Positions 60,801 through 64,000 of a stretch of DNA of 64,000 bases are shown in pieces. This DNA comes from Nesterenkonia ebinurensis (lineage in GTDB: Bacteria > Actinomycetota > Actinomycetes > Actinomycetales > Micrococcaceae), in assembly GCF_008711175.1 (NCBI RefSeq), contig NZ_VWNF01000011.1, forward strand, positions 588,653 to 652,652. The letters are read 5' to 3'. Position 1 is the first letter of the stretch; every line of letters starts with the position of its first letter. Under the pieces are notes generated by a model. That model was not told the DNA's origin and searched no databases. It saw only the letters and a list, made by a program, of their open reading frames with translations. Both the position numbers and the translations under genes were made by a program.

Positions 60801-60927
60801 GCAGCCCGGCGACCTGGCCCAGACCGGTGCCACCATCGGTCTGGTCGGTCTCGGCGCTCTGGTAATGCTCACCATCGGATTCGGCGTGTTGTCCATGGTC
60901 CGCCGCCGCAGCAGCTTCGAGGCCTGA
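57817..60927 (+). CDS. Cell-wall-anchored surface protein with beta-propeller-like core and LAQTG sorting signal
   Basis: The protein has 1036 residues. Signal peptide about 1-47 (ending SAAHA). Two Ig-like domains (about 55-190 and 275-400), the first close in sequence to the first domain of the 859-residue neighbour. Residues about 405-840 have repeated strands with 'VDE-NGVVYVGT' and 'DPVSRDLWVSN' motifs, as in YncE-like beta propellers. Then follow a Pro/Asp/Glu-rich spacer, a third Ig-like domain (EVSLSIAEVEPGDEVSFEA), LAQTG, a membrane helix and RRR. LAxTG is the sorting motif of class E sortases in actinobacteria. It is divergent from the iron operon across the iron box and may be the outermost capture protein. 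Confidence 0.82.
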   Translation: MDTLTEAPATGRPRQQRSRGSRALAAALSATLLSSGLVGVMASAAHAEETQTVTTPDGATLVAPTEVEFGEEIVISGEGWFANDGESPSVGAVLLDAPAPGAVNTTRDVTNPVTDEVTPDKRLHAIFEAAEDGTWEVSIPFPDQENSDIAEGSWDAETEHLVRVLSGSLGEDDVIRNPAAEFTIVAGEEADVVVIPAEPTAENNIVTIPETQGVLYTVADETVTGTVEIPEDGTVNITAVAEEGYELDPEAEASWSFDYVAPDNGDEDAEEPVRVYNDGAELYAETTDWEYGETLNIRGEHWQTAEGEGSTIAVRLDGDGGPTPVIAPDHPDAADLGVWEIIYADEDGSFDMDLDFPTPYNSDLEEPYQAGDEIDIILLTGSLGDNDIARGGTALTATVTGEVPDLIASDLDYEVDRLPTGVNNGYQLALDEVGRQVYLTDTFWYQSNFEGGEYTALRESSTKLVQFDVESRELVGNHDFTGLTPNDGSGTDADPFDYQANPGVESYSSMRTHFGPYGVAFEPSTGSLITTTARQQSQLDEYGFGGGVVLYSADQGAPTDGDRIWEYQDGTPVLDGPRRISTDSTNQLAFVTNLGEGRFAREANPEARDGYVTVLDTTQRGLDAVVAQVPLPKIDDYAVGALDVEVDETNGVVYVGTIGGGQGSVWSFEISDITLSDPKETSRWESLEQNSGIAALFGYAGDNNRPTFDPVDQRLYVSSFPENTITVFDADPKSSAYGEVLEIIETGATNSVAVDGERGLFYSANLGDREVIVYDTDEFEPQLVLPTSGNAINIGIDPVSRDLWVSNFSNAGIVDVFSIEGDDFDGGPVDPPTPVDPDEPGPSPEPTEPEPTDGATPPTDDEDEEPTPSPTPSDDASTPPSDDEDDDAEEPASAEVSLSIAEVEPGDEVSFEASGFEAGEQITVTLNPTLGSFEADAEGTASGTVTIPEDVEPGEYEFTVTGDDSDISGSATLTVLAADAGPAGDDSDDADDTEQQPGDLAQTGATIGLVGLGALVMLTIGFGVLSMVRRRSSFEA

Positions 60928-60946
60928 TCCCTCGGAGAGAGGAACC

Positions 60947-60980
60947 GGTGTGGCCGGCACCGAAGAATGCCGGCCACACC
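60947..60980. terminator. Bidirectional intrinsic terminator
   Basis: GGTGTGGCCGGCA and TGCCGGCCACACC pair perfectly (13 bp) around an 8-nt loop, 20 bp past the stop of the surface-protein gene and 68 bp before the stop of the convergent gene. It is a very stable stem that can serve both transcripts, although there is no long T-tract. Confidence 0.75.
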
Positions 60981-61047
60981 TGTCACAACTTAATACCGAG
61001 CACACCTGTGCGGGCTGCCCATGTTTGACCGGGCAGTCCGCACGCAT

Positions 61048-64000
61048 TCAGCGCACACGGACCGCCTCAGGCACCGGGCGCAACCTGAACCAGGCCCAGA
61101 TCGCGATTGAGGCGATCCCGAAGGCTCCGAAGGCCACGGACCACACCAGGGTCTGCCGCGATGCTTCGATCCAGCTCTCTGGCAGGGGTGCGACGACCAG
61201 GACGAACGCCGCCACCGAGGCCATAGTGAGCCCCGCCCACACGCCTTTGGACCAGACGAAGACATCGTGTCCGATGAGGAACCGCATCGGCAGCATCGTC
61301 ACCAGGGTGGAACCGATACCGCCAATGGTGAGGGTGGTCAGGATCTCGCGCAGCAGTTGCGTGAAGAAGCCCTCAGCCGCCGGGTCAATCGCTGCATAGG
61401 CGAACCAGGCCAACAGTCCGAGGGCGAGGAACCCGGCACCGGCCACGGCGGCAACTGTGCCCTGCTGGGCACGATTGAGTGTGCCCAGGACAACGACTGT
61501 GACCAGCAGGCCGAACAGGATGCCCGGTTGTAGATCAAACACGCGGGAGACCGCGACGCTCGCCGCAGCCAGGAGCAAGAAGCCGGGCATGGCCCTGATG
61601 CGGGTGGCGATCCGGTACCGCCCATAGACCACGCTCCAGGACAACAGTGCCGAGGCGGCGTTCATAATGATCACAGAGGCCAGCACCGCCAGATACAGGC
61701 GGAGAAGGACCGAGGGGCTCGCCGGATCGGTTTCGGCCAGAACACCAAGAACCGCCCCCGAGACCATCAGCGCGATGAGTCCCAGATGCCGGTTGGGAAC
61801 CCGCCGAAGCCGCGAAACCCACCGGGTCCACAGACGTCCCAGACCGGCGGCCCAACCGAAGGCACGGTTATAGTTGCTCCTCAGCGTCGAGTACAGCAGC
61901 TCCGAGGGCAGCGCCGCGAGCAGCGTGAAGATGAGAGCGAGCGCGGCGGCCGTCACCGCATTCCGTACTGGGTGGTCCAGGAGGTCGGCCGGCGACCGGA
62001 GACTCTGCCCATACGTTGTCGCCTCGGCCCCGAGGACCGGATCCAGGGCAGGCTCCGCAACAGAGCCAGACCCCTCAACAGAGCCAGCCTCCCGAGTAGA
62101 GTCGGGGGTCGAACTCGGGTCAGGGCTGGTATCAGAGCCAGGCCCGGGATCGGGACTCGGGCTCGGATCGGCGGAAGGAGTTTGAGGCGAAGTAGGGGTT
62201 GCGGTCGGACTCGGAACCGGGATGAGGTCAGCCCCCTCCACAGAGCCAGCCTCCAGATCTGGGTCGGGGGAAGGACTCAGCGTCAGCTCATCACTCGGAG
62301 TCGGCGTCGCTGTCGGCTCCTCCGTCGGCGTTGCGGTGGGTGTCGGTTCCTCACTTGGCGCCGGAGACTCTGTCGGAGTGGGTGTAGGAGTCGCGGTCGG
62401 ACTCGGTGTCGGGGTCGACGTTGGGGACGGCGTCGGCTCATCAGTCGGAGTCGGCGTGGGAGATCCGGTCGGAGTCGCAGTGGGCGTCGGCTCTTCTGCT
62501 GCGACGACCTCGAAGGTGGCCGAGGTGTCCTCATACCCGGGTGCGCTCAGTACCACTGTGTGTTCACGCAGCTCGGTGTCTTCAGGGATCTCCCAGGTGA
62601 AGGCCACCGCACCGGTTTCATCAGCGGTCTCGGTGCCGATATCCAAGGGATCGGAGTACATGGTGGCGCTGACCTCAACCCCCGGGGCATACCCGCTGGA
62701 AGAGGCTTCTTGGGTCCCGCCGGTGGGGACTTGGTCAGAGCCGGGAATGACCCCCTCCGGCACCAGGAGCTCTTCCTCCGGGGCGGCCACCTCCACCACC
62801 GCAGTGCCGGTGACACCACGGTAGCTGACCGTGATAGTCCGCTCACCTTCGCTGGCGAGGATCACTTCAGAACCAACGACGACGTCGCCCTCCACTGAGG
62901 ATGCCAGGTCAGCATATTGAGCCGCCTCACCGAGTACGGCACCCTCAGCATCAAGTGCTTCAACACTGACTGTGATGACGTCGTCGACCTCAGCCTCAGT
63001 TGGGGCATCAACCACCAGAGAGTCAACCGCGCTGGTGATCTGCACCTCCACGGTAGCGATGATGTCCTCATCATCCTCAACCGGGTAGGTGAACGTCAGT
63101 TCCCGGTCAGTCAGGGCTTCAGGGGTGAAGGCGAAACTCACCTCGTTGCCAGCAACCTGGTCCTCTTCCACCGAGGAGGTGATGAGCACATCTTCGGTAA
63201 CATCGCCCAAGCTGTTGCCGTCAGCGTCGAAGGCCTCCACGGTGAACGCACCGGTTGCAGTCTCCATCACCTGCTCAGCTCCAACGATCGTGATGGACTC
63301 CGGTGCCCCAGGTTCCGCTGTCACTGTAACCACGGCGGTGTCTTCAAGACCGCGGTAAATGGCGGTCAGCTCGCGCTGGCCAGCACCGATAAAGGTGATC
63401 TCAGCGCCATCGGTGTCATCGGCCTCCTCCTCAGAGATGATGGTGGCATAGTCACTCACATCGCCCAGCGGCTCGCCTTCATCGTCCAGGGCAGTGATCT
63501 GAACATCGTGGGTCTCTCCGTCGCCGACAGAGGTTGGAGCATCCAACTCAATGTCCTCCACCGCACTGGAGACCTCCACATCCACAGTGGCGGTGATGTC
63601 CTCATCACCCTCCACCGGATAGACGAACGTCAGCACCCGGTCAACCAGTTCCTCAGGGGTGAAGACGAAAGTCACCTCGATAGCGTCCCCATCCTGGTTC
63701 AGCTCCACCTGATCACCGATAACATCAGAGACCACATCCACCTGACCAGTGACATCACTGATCAGGTTGTCGTGCTCATCGGTCAGCTCCACGGTATAGG
63801 TGACCGTCTCAGCCTCAGTGGCTTCAGTCGGCCCCTCGACAACCAGGGAGTCCGCCTCGTCGGGCATCACAGACACCTCAGCAGAAGCACTCTGACCACG
63901 ATACTCAGCAGTGACCTCACGTTCCCCGATACCGACCACAGTGAGCTCACCCTCAGTGATCTCATCAGAATCCACAGAGGAAGTAATACCGGCATAATCA
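61048..64000 (-). CDS. Very large Ig-repeat surface protein with polytopic membrane C-terminus (5' end outside window)
   Basis: At least 983 residues are visible; the frame is open to the right edge, so the N-terminus is missing. The visible part begins with imperfect tandem repeats of about 120-160 residues (three or more, with shared phrases VTFVFTPEELVDRVLTFVYPVE and VSFAFTPEALTDRELTFTYPVE, and 'ELTAIYRG'), very acidic, Val/Thr-rich, like bacterial Ig-like (invasin or Big) domains. A Pro/Thr/Ser spacer of roughly 150 residues follows. The last 300 residues have seven or eight membrane helices (for example GLIALMVSGAVLGVLAE and FGLLVTVVVLGTLNRAQQG) ending in basic residues. This is unlike a normal sortase anchor. 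Its function is unknown. Confidence 0.82.
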   Translation of the reverse strand, partial: DYAGITSSVDSDEITEGELTVVGIGEREVTAEYRGQSASAEVSVMPDEADSLVVEGPTEATEAETVTYTVELTDEHDNLISDVTGQVDVVSDVIGDQVELNQDGDAIEVTFVFTPEELVDRVLTFVYPVEGDEDITATVDVEVSSAVEDIELDAPTSVGDGETHDVQITALDDEGEPLGDVSDYATIISEEEADDTDGAEITFIGAGQRELTAIYRGLEDTAVVTVTAEPGAPESITIVGAEQVMETATGAFTVEAFDADGNSLGDVTEDVLITSSVEEDQVAGNEVSFAFTPEALTDRELTFTYPVEDDEDIIATVEVQITSAVDSLVVDAPTEAEVDDVITVSVEALDAEGAVLGEAAQYADLASSVEGDVVVGSEVILASEGERTITVSYRGVTGTAVVEVAAPEEELLVPEGVIPGSDQVPTGGTQEASSSGYAPGVEVSATMYSDPLDIGTETADETGAVAFTWEIPEDTELREHTVVLSAPGYEDTSATFEVVAAEEPTPTATPTGSPTPTPTDEPTPSPTSTPTPSPTATPTPTPTESPAPSEEPTPTATPTEEPTATPTPSDELTLSPSPDPDLEAGSVEGADLIPVPSPTATPTSPQTPSADPSPSPDPGPGSDTSPDPSSTPDSTREAGSVEGSGSVAEPALDPVLGAEATTYGQSLRSPADLLDHPVRNAVTAAALALIFTLLAALPSELLYSTLRSNYNRAFGWAAGLGRLWTRWVSRLRRVPNRHLGLIALMVSGAVLGVLAETDPASPSVLLRLYLAVLASVIIMNAASALLSWSVVYGRYRIATRIRAMPGFLLLAAASVAVSRVFDLQPGILFGLLVTVVVLGTLNRAQQGTVAAVAGAGFLALGLLAWFAYAAIDPAAEGFFTQLLREILTTLTIGGIGSTLVTMLPMRFLIGHDVFVWSKGVWAGLTMASVAAFVLVVAPLPESWIEASRQTLVWSVAFGAFGIASIAIWAWFRLRPVPEAVRVR

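Noticed and set aside
61786..62898. Open frame opposite the Ig-repeat protein with Arg/Gly repeats
   Set aside because: The low-complexity pattern is the complement of the Pro/Thr/Ser stalk codons.

Overview
The window is a high-GC Gram-positive chromosome segment, most likely from an actinomycete of the order Micrococcales and possibly close to Nesterenkonia or another Micrococcaceae. The placement is inferred from four things: tightly packed, translationally coupled genes; a C50-carotenoid gene set (crtB, crtI, split crtYe/crtYf, crtEb); a small protein ending in Cys-Cys-stop of the actinobacterial 'cory-CC-star' type; and a DtxR/IdeR-like iron box. No rRNA, tRNA, CRISPR array, complete insertion sequence or phage module was found.

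Layout. 0-9.6 kb: the end of an oligopeptidase B gene, inorganic pyrophosphatase, a broken AlkZ/YcaQ-like gene, two GNAT acetyltransferases, a PAP2-type phosphatase, an MFS exporter controlled by a MerR protein with a sliding-clamp-like C-terminus, and a cytochrome P450. A dispersed repeat of about 155 bp occurs four times here, twice inside reading frames. 9.6-17 kb: a CstA - CC-star - ArsA operon, a HAD phosphatase, an aldose-1-epimerase-like protein, a RIO kinase and an alpha/beta hydrolase. 17-24 kb: a carbon and stress island with PEP synthase and its PpsR regulator, a pyruvate kinase remnant, phosphofructokinase, a PPOX flavin-fold protein and a tandem universal stress protein. 24-27.4 kb: two toxin-antitoxin pairs (MazEF-like, bracketed by direct repeats, and FitAB/VapBC-like), a THUMP-type RNA methyltransferase and a DMT transporter remnant. 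27.4-31.8 kb: xylose catabolism (ROK repressor, xylA, xylB). 31.8-41.7 kb: a carotenoid cluster with a divergent MarR regulator (CrtR-like), continuing into ferrochelatase and a pyrimidine-dimer glycosylase, and facing an MMPL transporter and a transglutaminase-like protein. 41.9-49.1 kb: a VOC/TetR pair, a compact PEP-synthase-like phosphotransferase with a histidine phosphatase and two divergent DNA-binding-like genes around a 31-bp palindrome, a LuxR-type two-component system and a GAP-family membrane protein. 49.2-57.8 kb: a GntR regulator and a coupled iron-uptake-type operon (binding lipoprotein, two exported membrane-anchored proteins, two FecCD permeases, an enterochelin-esterase-like hydrolase). 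57.8-64 kb: a LAQTG-anchored surface protein with a beta-propeller-like core, and a very large Ig-repeat protein with a polytopic membrane tail that runs off the right edge.

The strongest candidates for undescribed biology are: (1) the MerR/sliding-clamp fusion coupled to an exporter; (2) the repeat element that enters genes in frame and encodes a CxxC-x9-CxxC mini zinc-ribbon; (3) the minimal ATP-grasp plus phospho-His enzyme with its divergent partners; (4) the iron operon that has permeases and unusual surface proteins but no local ATPase. All gene names rest on reading motifs in the sequence. No database search was possible.
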